NCBI GenBank assembly: GCA_004294225.1
Contig: REBA01000010.1
Location: forward strand, 107,706-171,705
Source: Cytophagales bacterium
GTDB taxonomy: Bacteria > Bacteroidota > Bacteroidia > Cytophagales > Cytophagaceae
Length of the DNA stretch: 64,000 nt
Direction: 5' to 3'
Shown: piece after piece, positions 1 to 8,296 of the stretch
Layout: every line of letters begins with the position of its first letter
How positions within the stretch are numbered: the first letter of the stretch is position 1
Position numbers and translations under genes: made by a program
The notes under the pieces: generated by a model
What the model was told of the DNA's origin: nothing
The model's input: the letters and a program-made list of their open reading frames with translations, nothing else
Databases searched by the model: none

Positions 1-97
1 TCTTAATTAATTTTCAAAAGGCTTCAAATTTACAGAAAATAAACAATTTTTATTTGATTTATTTAAAAAAAATATATCAATCTGCTTTCTTTTAAAA

Positions 98-682
98 CTA
101 CTGATATAAAGCAACTTCTAAAGAGTATTTTTTATAAGTCCACAAAAACAGTAATATAGCTGCACATGGAATGGGCAATATCAAAAAGGAAAAAATAAAA
201 TGTGTTTTAATAATTACATATATACTAAGAATAATGACTGTGAGAGCTATAAAAAACAATCCATAGATTTTCAAATAAAATAACAATTTGAATGCAGAGT
301 AATAGTTAGACTCTTTTAAGTCTTTTTTTCTATGCTCAAACCATATTTTTTCTTGCTCTTGCTGTTCTTTGATTTTCTGTTTTCTCATCCATACCCATTC
401 TTCATAATTGGGCATATACCTGAATTGTTTTGCTCCTTTTACATACTGCCCTACATTCCTAAATTCCGATTGATTATGAACCAAATTATCATAAGAGTGC
501 TTTTTATTGGGATCAATCAGCACTTGAAATGCTTCTTGAAGTTGGAGAAATTCCTCAGAAGCTTTTTTGCTTTTATTTACGTCTGGATGCAGTAATTTTG
601 CTTTCTGTTTGTAAGCTTTTTTAATGTCTTCAAGCGAAGCAGAGTCTGTAATTCCTAAAATATCATAGTAAGAAACTTTCAT
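98..682 (-). CDS. Membrane-anchored J-domain protein
   Basis: This 194-residue protein begins with a J domain (about residues 4-66) carrying the HPD motif at residues 32-34, the element that stimulates the ATPase of DnaK-type Hsp70. It lacks the Gly/Phe region, zinc fingers and C-terminal substrate domains of true DnaJ. After a charged linker rich in Lys, Gln and Glu (about 95-125) come two hydrophobic segments (about 138-159 and 164-183), so the J domain probably faces the cytoplasm from the inner membrane. It lies 12 bases downstream of the HhH barrel gene on the same strand and could be co-transcribed with it. The Hsp70-partner role follows from the family; the client is unknown. Confidence 0.85.
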   Translation of the reverse strand: MKVSYYDILGITDSASLEDIKKAYKQKAKLLHPDVNKSKKASEEFLQLQEAFQVLIDPNKKHSYDNLVHNQSEFRNVGQYVKGAKQFRYMPNYEEWVWMRKQKIKEQQEQEKIWFEHRKKDLKESNYYSAFKLLFYLKIYGLFFIALTVIILSIYVIIKTHFIFSFLILPIPCAAILLFLWTYKKYSLEVALYQ

Positions 683-694
683 ATTTTTAGACTT

Positions 695-2731
695 CTAGAT
701 TTTAAACCTAATTTGAAATTTAATATCAGTTTGATTGTTACCTTTTATCAACTCTAAACCAGACCCGTTGTTTTCAGAATTTCTATATTGGGTATTTGCA
801 AATTTAAACCACAAATCAATATTTTTACTAATGTTGCAACTGAATAATAAATAATATCTGCTACCTACACCATACAGCATCGGTATGGAAAATGCATACA
901 AAACATCTTTTTCATAGACATAACTTCTGTTGTCATAATCATCGCTATCAAATAATGCATATCTAGTGCTGATTGAAATTCTTCTTACTTTTAATGTCAA
1001 TTCTTGCATGATATAAAAACCTTGGCTGTAAGAAAAGTTTTGGTAAAATGAACTGGCTTGAAATCTCGAACGCATAGTAATGTATTCATTTGCCTTATAG
1101 GTCATATCCAATAAGTAATTATGTTTTTGATAGTAGGTAGGTAAATCAAAATAAGCATCAGGGTTTCTTATATTTCTTTGTTTATTCAACCATCTAGATT
1201 GTGCATAGAATGTGATTATCTTTGATGGTTGCCAAGTAAGCCTCACAAGACTTTCATTTCCATCAGAAGGTGCATCTACTCTAAATTTTAACCAAGGGAA
1301 TCGAAAAAAATCATAGTATGCAGCAAGTGTCCAGATTCTATTGGGCTTTATTTTAATACCCCAATAAATTCCTTCTTCGTTAATTGCTTTATAATTTTCT
1401 GAAAATGCTCTTGAATATGGGTTATAGAAATTTTTATCAAAATTTCTATAAAGTACCGAAACATCTACCTGAGGGGAAATACTGGCTAAAGCTCCTACGG
1501 TTGCTCCAGAGGAGCTATTAGCCGAGGAGGCTATTTCCCCAAATAAATAAAAGTTGTTAATGTTCCAAGAAGCATCAATACTACCTAATAGATGATTTTT
1601 CCCTGTAAAGTCAAACAAACTGTATCCTAACAATTCTTTTTCTATAGCCCTACTATAATTTGTGAAGTAAGAGGTCATCCCTATATGCAGGTCTTTTTTA
1701 TTCGAATTAAAAGATAAATTGGCTCCTGTATTTTCTTCTGTCAATACATTTTTATTTTCTATTTCACTTTGTGTTCTGTGCAAACCAGATAAAATCAAAC
1801 TACTCACTGCTAATTCCTGCTCATTAGCCAATTCAACATTGCTAATATTTCCATCTCTTTTTCTATTAGAATAAAAAAGTGTAGTTTCAATATTTTTGGT
1901 CAATGAATAGGTAATTACTCCACCTCTAAAGTAACCAACTTCAAGCACCGAGGTGTAAGGCCTTGCACCAATATTATTTCGTTTTGCGGTAGTAATGGTT
2001 TCTGCTCCTTTGCCAAAATTAAATCCTGCTCCTAAAATTAAACTTTGCCCAAATTGTAGCTGATAGTCTCCTAGAATTAACGTTTTAATTTTCTTCTTAT
2101 CAAAAATAGCTGCGTGAAAAGAAAAAAAATCGGGTCCATGATTTTTTAACCAAATAACTTCCCCTGCATCTTTCTCCACAGTAAATCCTAGGCTATAAGA
2201 TTTGGTTTGACTTGTTCTAAATCTAAGATACATCTGCTGTGGCGAACCCATATATTTATTCTCCAAATAACCTCTAGAGGGTTGAATAGTTTGATTGAGC
2301 CGATATAACATATAGGTTTTGGGTTCTGAGGTGTTAGTTATTAAAAGGTCTTTGATTTTTTTAGTTTCTTTGATGGTAACAAATGGCAGAAGTTGTTGAA
2401 TCATATTAAAATCAAATTCAGGAATTGTCTGTAATTCGTAAACAGATAGAAATAAACCAATCTTTGCTCTATGTTGAAAAAATTTATTTATCTGAAGCGG
2501 GGAAAGCAAATACAAAGATTGTAACTCTTCTCTTGTAACGGTATTTAAATCTATTGGATGATTATAAAACTGGTACATCGACTCATAAAAATCTTCATAA
2601 TTCATAGGAATTTCCTGTATCTGAAAAAGCTTCTCTACCAACTCATCTAAGTTTTTTGTAATAGAAATCTTTTGTGCATTTGAAAAATTAAATAGAATCA
2701 AGAAAATAATGATAAAACCTAATGATTTCAT
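695..2731 (-). CDS. Helix-hairpin-helix outer-membrane beta-barrel protein
   Basis: The 678-residue product has a signal peptide (residues 1-20, ending NAQ), then a compact helical region with ComEA-like helix-hairpin-helix signatures (DLNTVTREEL at 61-70, ELQTIPEF near 99-106). About 550 residues follow with alternating aromatic and polar positions typical of an outer-membrane beta barrel, ending in an aromatic-basic strand (FQIRFKI). HhH motifs usually bind DNA, so an exported HhH attached to a barrel is unexpected; it may instead be a structural plug. Its start codon overlaps the stop of the upstream PorV/PorQ-like gene by 4 bases (ATGA), so the two are translationally coupled. The function is not known. 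Fold assignment is by eye. Confidence 0.75.
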   Translation of the reverse strand: MKSLGFIIIFLILFNFSNAQKISITKNLDELVEKLFQIQEIPMNYEDFYESMYQFYNHPIDLNTVTREELQSLYLLSPLQINKFFQHRAKIGLFLSVYELQTIPEFDFNMIQQLLPFVTIKETKKIKDLLITNTSEPKTYMLYRLNQTIQPSRGYLENKYMGSPQQMYLRFRTSQTKSYSLGFTVEKDAGEVIWLKNHGPDFFSFHAAIFDKKKIKTLILGDYQLQFGQSLILGAGFNFGKGAETITTAKRNNIGARPYTSVLEVGYFRGGVITYSLTKNIETTLFYSNRKRDGNISNVELANEQELAVSSLILSGLHRTQSEIENKNVLTEENTGANLSFNSNKKDLHIGMTSYFTNYSRAIEKELLGYSLFDFTGKNHLLGSIDASWNINNFYLFGEIASSANSSSGATVGALASISPQVDVSVLYRNFDKNFYNPYSRAFSENYKAINEEGIYWGIKIKPNRIWTLAAYYDFFRFPWLKFRVDAPSDGNESLVRLTWQPSKIITFYAQSRWLNKQRNIRNPDAYFDLPTYYQKHNYLLDMTYKANEYITMRSRFQASSFYQNFSYSQGFYIMQELTLKVRRISISTRYALFDSDDYDNRSYVYEKDVLYAFSIPMLYGVGSRYYLLFSCNISKNIDLWFKFANTQYRNSENNGSGLELIKGNNQTDIKFQIRFKI

Positions 2732-3609
2732 TCTTTGTTGAATTGCTGTTTCTTAGATAAAATCCATGTTAAACTGAATTGATGAGAATAACCTAATCGG
2801 CTACTCGAATTTATTGCATAGTCTAATTTCCATTTCTTTTGAACCACTCCGAAACCAATACAAATTTTAGAAAGTGCGGTGTTTACTCCAGTCCGCAAAG
2901 CCATCCACCTAATTATCATATATTCTAAACCTACATTTAATGAAGGATTATAATCTATTTGTTTGCTTATTTCTATGTTCACTTGTACTTTTTGAATCGG
3001 CTGGTAGGAAACGCCTGTTCTAAGTAACACTGGCAACTCACTCTTTCTTTTGGTAGCCAACGAAGCATTATTAAGATTCCAAACATGGGCTCCCCATTTT
3101 ATTTTTTCACTTATCGAAGCTATTCCACCAAACTCTCCTATCCATGTCCACTGAGTAGAAACCTCATCCATTCTTACTTGTAGAACATGAAACTGTGTTC
3201 CTAAAGAAACATTTTTTATATTACTTGCAAGCCCTATCCCTATTCTTTGCTCACTATAATAGAGGTCGCCGAATTTATGAAAATTAACACCCAAAGAAAT
3301 ATTTTTATGTACTGGAAAAACAGTCAATAAAGCTAAAGAGTTCATATTTGATACCATAAACTTATTTTGCACCAAAAAGCTTATGTTAAGTATTTTACAA
3401 GAAGCAGCTCCAGCTGGATTATTTGAAAAAGCATATTCGTCTTGATTAGCTACACTAGCTCCTGCCATCGCCATTGACTTTGCTCCTGCTGCATATTCTG
3501 AACCTTGTGCTTTTACAAAAGCATCAAAAGCAAAAACCTTACAGAAGAAAGCAAGAGCGACAATAGATTTAACAAAACATTGTCTGAAAATTGAACAAGT
3601 TAAGGACAT
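2728..3609 (-). CDS. PorV/PorQ-like outer-membrane barrel protein
   Basis: This 293-residue protein has an N-terminal hydrophobic export signal (about residues 13-35). The following segment, with AAGAKSMAMAGASVA and then FSNNPAGAAS, is the hallmark N-terminus of the PorV/PorQ branch of FadL-like 14-strand barrels. The rest alternates in beta-strand fashion. PorV shuttles T9SS cargo and PorQ belongs to the attachment complex, but many Bacteroidota carry further paralogues of unknown role. This copy is somewhat short and I cannot assign it to either. It is the first gene of an apparent operon with the HhH barrel gene (4-base overlap), which suggests the two barrels act together. Confidence 0.7.
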   Translation of the reverse strand: MSLTCSIFRQCFVKSIVALAFFCKVFAFDAFVKAQGSEYAAGAKSMAMAGASVANQDEYAFSNNPAGAASCKILNISFLVQNKFMVSNMNSLALLTVFPVHKNISLGVNFHKFGDLYYSEQRIGIGLASNIKNVSLGTQFHVLQVRMDEVSTQWTWIGEFGGIASISEKIKWGAHVWNLNNASLATKRKSELPVLLRTGVSYQPIQKVQVNIEISKQIDYNPSLNVGLEYMIIRWMALRTGVNTALSKICIGFGVVQKKWKLDYAINSSSRLGYSHQFSLTWILSKKQQFNKE

Positions 3610-3671
3610 TAGACTGGCATAAAAACAACAGTTCTAATTAAATAAAAAATAAAGTCAAAAAAAATACAATC

Positions 3672-3713
3672 AAAAAAAAGTCCAATATCTAAAAAAGATA
3701 ATGGACTTTTTTT
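3672..3713. terminator. Bidirectional rho-independent terminator after yceI
   Basis: An A-run plus GTCCAATATCT pairs with AGATAATGGAC plus a T-run (arms 3672-3690 and 3696-3713, loop of about 5). The stem ends in T on either strand. It lies just beyond the yceI stop on the minus strand and separates yceI from the downstream barrel genes. Confidence 0.85.
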
Positions 3714-3728
3714 AAGCAATAAAATTCA

Positions 3729-4337
3729 TTATTTAGCTTCAGTAACTAGATTTACATCAAGTGTAAAAATATTATCTATTGCTTTATCTCCTAGGTTATC
3801 GAAAAATGAACCTGAACCATATTTTATGTCATACAAAGTTCTATCAACGTTAATTTTAGCTTGAGCTGTCAAAGACTTACCACTCATTTTTACAGTGGCA
3901 GGAAACGTTACAGATTTAGAAATCCCTTTAATTGTCAAATCACCAGTAATGTCAAAAGTATTAATTCCTTTTGCTTTAGCTGATTTCAATACAAACGTAG
4001 CTTTAGGAAACTTATCTGTGCTAAAGAAATCATCGTTTTTCAAATGCCCAATTAATTTTCCATTATACGTCTCATCGGTAATGTCTTTGCAAGTCATAGA
4101 ATTCATATCGATTTCAAAAGAAGCATCAGAGATAGTTTTTCCATCAAAAGATAAGCTTCCACTAGATAGTTTTATCATTCCATCATGCGAACCTGTTACT
4201 TTTTTTCCTAACCAAGCAACAGAGCTTTTATTAATGTCAGCAACATAAACCTTACCAGTGTTAGAATTTGGAGCGGTAAAAGAGAAAGCCATTACAGCAA
4301 CTATTGCTATACCTATGGCGAATATTTTATTAGTCAT
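3729..4337 (-). CDS. yceI: YceI family periplasmic protein
   Basis: The 202-residue product has an N-terminal hydrophobic signal (about residues 5-21) and a YceI lipocalin-like beta-barrel domain (about 28-200). Family signatures include SSVAWLGKKVTGSHDG near the start, KFPKATFVLKSAK, the DLTIKGISKSVTFP strand and the C-terminal FTLDVNLV. YceI proteins bind polyisoprenoid or amphiphilic molecules in the periplasm; the ligand here is not known. It is monocistronic: a promoter-like pair of boxes and a 12-base palindrome lie directly upstream, and a strong terminator follows. It is divergent from the ebo operon across 190 bases. Confidence 0.9.
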   Translation of the reverse strand: MTNKIFAIGIAIVAVMAFSFTAPNSNTGKVYVADINKSSVAWLGKKVTGSHDGMIKLSSGSLSFDGKTISDASFEIDMNSMTCKDITDETYNGKLIGHLKNDDFFSTDKFPKATFVLKSAKAKGINTFDITGDLTIKGISKSVTFPATVKMSGKSLTAQAKINVDRTLYDIKYGSGSFFDNLGDKAIDNIFTLDVNLVTEAK

Positions 4338-4358
4338 ATTTTATTTTTTAAGTTTAAA

Positions 4359-4392
4359 CAAAGTAAAGAAAAAAAAACATTTGTTGCAACAA
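4359..4392 (-). promoter_or_regulatory. Candidate yceI promoter overlapping a 12-bp palindrome
   Basis: On the minus strand a TTACTTTG box (4366-4359) is preceded after 20 bases by TTG (4389-4387), matching the Bacteroidota pattern TTG-N(19-23)-TAnnTTTG with one mismatch. The TTG lies inside the perfect palindrome TTGTTGCAACAA (4381-4392), which could be an operator. No regulator is identified. Confidence 0.45.
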
Positions 4393-4527
4393 TTATTGTA
4401 ATGAAAACTATTAAAGTAAATTTGATTTTAATATTCAAAAATAAAAAAGATTATCTTTATATCTATTCAATGCTCAGAAAACATCAATAAAATAATATTG
4501 ATTTAACAAGCCACTTATTATTCATTA

Positions 4528-5685
4528 ATGGAAATTATTAACCAATCCTTTAAAGTTACTTACGATTATAGTGTTCATTTTACCGAAGACTTATTTTCAA
4601 TACAAAACCCCACTTTAATTCAAGGTTTAAAATTAGAATCTAACAATTTAAGAAAAAAAGCATTAATCTTCATAGATGATGAAATTATTAAAAACATTAG
4701 CAACTTCAATCTAAAAATTGAAACCTATTTTAAAACATACAACAACCTACTAGAACTTGTATGTGCACCAATAATAATAGAAGGTGGGGAGAATATAAAA
4801 AACAATTTCGAATATGTGAATCAAATATTATCTTATATCAACCAATATAATATTGATAGGCACTCCTACACTATAGCTATAGGAGGTGGTGCAGTTCTGG
4901 ACATGGTAGGGTTTGCTTCAGCTATAGCACACAGAGGTCTAAGACATATAAGAATTCCTAGTACTGTGCTTTCTCAAGACGATTCGGGAGTTGGTGTAAA
5001 AAACAGCATCAACTATTTCAATAAAAAAAATTTTTTGGGAACATTTGTTCCCCCATTTGCAGTATTTAATGACTACCAACTTCTAGAAAGCTTATCCAAT
5101 AGAGATTGGATAGGTGGAATTGCAGAAGCCATAAAGGTCGCACTTATAAAAGATAAAGATTTCTTTGACTTTATTGAACACAATCAAGATGTGCTAAGAT
5201 CAAGAAATAAAGATGCCATGCAATACATGATAAAAAAATCTGCAGAGCTACACTTAAATCATATTGCCTCTGGAGACCCATTCGAAAAAGGATCATCAAG
5301 ACCTTTAGATTTTGGACATTGGGCTGCACACAAATTAGAACATTTATCAAATTTTGAAATAAAACATGGTGAAGCTGTAGCCGCTGGCATCGCACTAGAT
5401 ACTATCTATTCTCATTTACTTGGCAATATAGGTAATCATGATCTTTTGAGAATAATCACGCTCATCAAAAAAATTGGATTCAAAATCTATTACCCCGAAA
5501 TGCTAGAAAAAAGCAAAATCAATAATAATTACGAGCTATTAACAGGCTTAGATGAATTCAGAGAACATCTTGGAGGAAAACTAACAGTAATGCTACTAGC
5601 AGAGATAGGAGTCGGAACAGAAGTCAATATTATGAATAGCCAGAAAATTCTAGAAGCCATAGCACTATTAAAACAACACCAATAA
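4528..5685 (+). CDS. eboD: EboD: 3-dehydroquinate-synthase-like sugar phosphate cyclase
   Basis: This 385-residue protein belongs to the dehydroquinate synthase / sugar phosphate cyclase superfamily. It keeps the NAD-binding segment GGGAVLDMVGFA (119-130) and the expected metal ligands E200, H264 and H280 (HGEAV). The AroB-typical loop around SSVGGKT is replaced by DDSGVGVKNSIN (151-162), so it is probably not the housekeeping AroB. EboD is the cyclase of ebo clusters, which in cyanobacteria are needed to move a scytonemin precursor to the periplasm. It is the first gene of a tight operon (4-base gap to eboE). A TATCTTTA box at 4452-4459 could be its -7 element, but no well-spaced TTG was found. 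The exact substrate is unknown. Confidence 0.88.
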   Translation: MEIINQSFKVTYDYSVHFTEDLFSIQNPTLIQGLKLESNNLRKKALIFIDDEIIKNISNFNLKIETYFKTYNNLLELVCAPIIIEGGENIKNNFEYVNQILSYINQYNIDRHSYTIAIGGGAVLDMVGFASAIAHRGLRHIRIPSTVLSQDDSGVGVKNSINYFNKKNFLGTFVPPFAVFNDYQLLESLSNRDWIGGIAEAIKVALIKDKDFFDFIEHNQDVLRSRNKDAMQYMIKKSAELHLNHIASGDPFEKGSSRPLDFGHWAAHKLEHLSNFEIKHGEAVAAGIALDTIYSHLLGNIGNHDLLRIITLIKKIGFKIYYPEMLEKSKINNNYELLTGLDEFREHLGGKLTVMLLAEIGVGTEVNIMNSQKILEAIALLKQHQ

Positions 5686-5689
5686 TGTT

Positions 5690-6898
5690 ATGTTTATCAA
5701 CTACAGTCATCTAACCTACTGCACAAATATTCATTCAGGAGAAACTTGGAAAGAAATTTTTGAAAATCTCAAGAAATATATTCCTGAAATAAAACCACAT
5801 ATAGCACCTAAACAATTATTCGGAATAGGTCTAAGACTTTCCAACATTGCCTCTGAAGAACTTTGTGAAGCTCCAAGAATAGAAGAATTCAAGAAGTGGC
5901 TTATCAAAAATGAATGTTATGTTTTTACTATTAATGGTTTTCCTTATGGGAACTTTCATCATCAAAAAGTAAAAGACAATGTACACCTTCCTGACTGGAG
6001 CAATTCACTCAGATTTGATTATACAAAACGTCTCATCCATATTCTTGAACAACTTCTACCTCAAGGTGTATCTGGCGGAATTTCGACTTCCCCTATTTCC
6101 TACAAACCTTGGTTTCTAGGAAACCTAGCTACAGATGAAAATATTTACAACTCCGCTTCAAACTATCTGATTTCACTTGTCTTCGAACTTCACCAAATAG
6201 AAAAAATAAAAAATAAAATTATTCATCTAGACATAGAGCCTGAACCAGATGGACTCATTGAAAACACAAAAGAGTTGATTGATTTCTTTAATAACTTTTT
6301 GTTAAAATCTGGAGCTGAACAATTGTCAAAACTACTCAACACTTCTATTGCTGAATCGAAATCAATTATTCTTAAACATATTCAAGTATGCTATGATATT
6401 TGTCATTTTGCAATAGCTTACGAAAAACCGATTGAAGTATATCAAATGCTTCAAGAAAACAATATAAAAATTGGCAAAATTCAGATAAGCGCTGCATTAA
6501 AAACCAATATTCCAAGCAATATAGAAGATAGAAATAAAATAAAAACCTCACTTCTACCCTTTGTGGAATCTACTTATCTGCATCAAGTAAGTGCTCTTCT
6601 TCCTAATGGTAAAATATACCAATACAGAGACCTTCCTGATGCTTTAGCACAACTGCCAAACACTGAAGAAATAGAATGGAAAACACATTTTCATGTTCCT
6701 ATTTTTATTAAAGAATATGGGATATTAAGTTCTACTCAAAATGAAATTAAGGAAGTGCTAGAACTTCAAAAAAAAGAACAAATCAGTGAACACCTCGAAA
6801 TAGAAACCTATACTTGGGAAGTACTTCCAGAAAATTTAAAAATTAGCATTGAAGAGTCTATCATAAGAGAATACTTATGGGTAATAAACAACCTCTAA
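5690..6898 (+). CDS. eboE: EboE: TIM-barrel metabolite traffic protein
   Basis: This 402-residue protein resembles the xylose-isomerase/sugar-epimerase-like TIM barrels known as EboE. Recognisable family segments are LTYCTNIHSGETW near the N-terminus, GIGLRLSNIA, FTINGFPYGNFH, VKDNVHLPDWS, and a putative metal-site strand IHLDIEPEPDG in mid-protein, followed by CYDICHFAIAYE. The catalysed reaction has not been established for the family. It lies between eboD (4-base gap) and eboF (15-base gap), the usual ebo order, which supports the assignment as much as the motifs do. No signal peptide is visible, so it is probably cytoplasmic. Confidence 0.88.
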   Translation: MFINYSHLTYCTNIHSGETWKEIFENLKKYIPEIKPHIAPKQLFGIGLRLSNIASEELCEAPRIEEFKKWLIKNECYVFTINGFPYGNFHHQKVKDNVHLPDWSNSLRFDYTKRLIHILEQLLPQGVSGGISTSPISYKPWFLGNLATDENIYNSASNYLISLVFELHQIEKIKNKIIHLDIEPEPDGLIENTKELIDFFNNFLLKSGAEQLSKLLNTSIAESKSIILKHIQVCYDICHFAIAYEKPIEVYQMLQENNIKIGKIQISAALKTNIPSNIEDRNKIKTSLLPFVESTYLHQVSALLPNGKIYQYRDLPDALAQLPNTEEIEWKTHFHVPIFIKEYGILSSTQNEIKEVLELQKKEQISEHLEIETYTWEVLPENLKISIEESIIREYLWVINNL

Positions 6899-6913
6899 AA
6901 CCTACAATTAAGA

Positions 6914-8296
6914 ATGAAAAAAACAGTCGTTATCAACATCGTAGGACTAAGTGAAAAACTAATCGGAGAAAACACCCCGCACCTCTCAAAATGGATTAAA
7001 GAAAAAGGTCAAAAAAGTTATATCCAACCCATACTACCTGCTGTAACTTGTAGCATGCAAGCCACCTACCTAACAGGAAAAAACCCTACAGAACACGGCA
7101 TAGTCGGCAACGGGTGGTACTTCAAAGACGAATGCGAAATAAAGTTTTGGAAACAATCTAATAAACTGATACAATCAGAAATTATTTGGGATAAATGCAA
7201 AAAAATAAACCCTGATTTCATTTCTTCAAATATGTTTTGGTGGTACAATATGTATTCTCAAGCTGATTATTCCGTTACACCTAGACCACTATACCTTGCT
7301 GATGGAAGGAAAATTCCTGATTGTTATGCAAACCCACTCCTCCTCAGAGACCAATTGACAAAAGAGTTAGGAACGTTTCCATTATTTGATTTTTGGGGAC
7401 CACGCACTAGCATAAAGTCTAGCCAATGGATAGCAGATGCCTCTATATTGGTAGACAAATGGCATAACCCTACACTAACATTTATTTACCTTCCGCACTT
7501 AGACTACAATTGCCAAAGATATGGAGACAATCACCCTTTAGTAAAATTCGACCTTATAGAAATTGACCGTGTATTAAATCAATTAATTACCTACTACGAA
7601 TCGCAGCTAGCAAATATTATCATTTTGTCTGAATATGGTATTACCAATGTTTCTAAGCCAATTCACATCAATAGAATTCTAAGAAAAAACGATTTGCTCG
7701 CCATAAAATATGAACTAGGTTTAGAAACTCTAGATGCAGGTGCAAGCAAAGCATTTGCTGTAGTAGACCATCAGCTATGCCACATTTATATCAATGATAA
7801 AAACAAAGAACAAGAAATTATTGACCTACTAAAAAGTACAGAAGGAATTGAGAAAGTAATTACAAGCAATGAACGGGCAAAATTCCTTCTCAATCATGAA
7901 AGAGCAGGAGATATTATAGTAGTTGCAGATAAAGACTCTTGGTTTACATACTATTTTTGGCTAGATGATTCAAAAGCTCCAGACTACGCAAGAACTGTAG
8001 ATATTCATCGCAAACCAGGTTATGATCCATTAGAAATGATTGCTAACCCCAAAATCAAGTTTCTACCGCTGAAGGTTATTTTTAAATTATTAAAAAAGAA
8101 ATTAGGGTTTAGATATCTCATGGATATCATTCCGCTGGATGCAAATCTTATTAAAGGGTCTCATGGCAGAATTCCTGAAAACAAAAAAGACTGGCCCATA
8201 TTAATTACCTCTAAACAAAACTTCGATATTCAAGAAAATATCAAGGCAACTGATGTGAATGAAATAATCCTCAACCATCTAGAAATTCTAAATTAA
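6914..8296 (+). CDS. eboF: EboF: alkaline-phosphatase-superfamily (NPP-like) protein
   Basis: The 460-residue product has the fold signatures of the alkaline phosphatase / nucleotide pyrophosphatase superfamily: nucleophile region AVTCSMQATYLTGKNP (T45 the likely nucleophile), LPHLDYNCQRYG (193-204), and a C-terminal SHGRIPE segment with H417. Two expected metal positions differ from classical NPPs: the first strand reads INIVGLS where NPPs have an Asp before Gly, and the usual DHGM is SEYGI (239-243). My recollection is that EboF relatives share these changes, so they may be a family trait. It lacks a signal peptide. Its stop codon abuts the wbqC start, so the two are coupled. Confidence 0.85.
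   Translation: MKKTVVINIVGLSEKLIGENTPHLSKWIKEKGQKSYIQPILPAVTCSMQATYLTGKNPTEHGIVGNGWYFKDECEIKFWKQSNKLIQSEIIWDKCKKINPDFISSNMFWWYNMYSQADYSVTPRPLYLADGRKIPDCYANPLLLRDQLTKELGTFPLFDFWGPRTSIKSSQWIADASILVDKWHNPTLTFIYLPHLDYNCQRYGDNHPLVKFDLIEIDRVLNQLITYYESQLANIIILSEYGITNVSKPIHINRILRKNDLLAIKYELGLETLDAGASKAFAVVDHQLCHIYINDKNKEQEIIDLLKSTEGIEKVITSNERAKFLLNHERAGDIIVVADKDSWFTYYFWLDDSKAPDYARTVDIHRKPGYDPLEMIANPKIKFLPLKVIFKLLKKKLGFRYLMDIIPLDANLIKGSHGRIPENKKDWPILITSKQNFDIQENIKATDVNEIILNHLEILN

Noticed and set aside
1..97. AT-rich stretch at the left edge
   Set aside because: No gene, hairpin or promoter pattern strong enough to call was seen; it is probably spacer sequence beyond the J-domain gene.
332..595. 87-residue open frame on the plus strand
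   Set aside because: It is a shadow of the J-domain gene on the other strand, with no recognisable domain and no signal of its own.
5171..5395. 74-residue minus-strand frame inside eboD
   Set aside because: It is antisense to a well-conserved coding region with no supporting signature.
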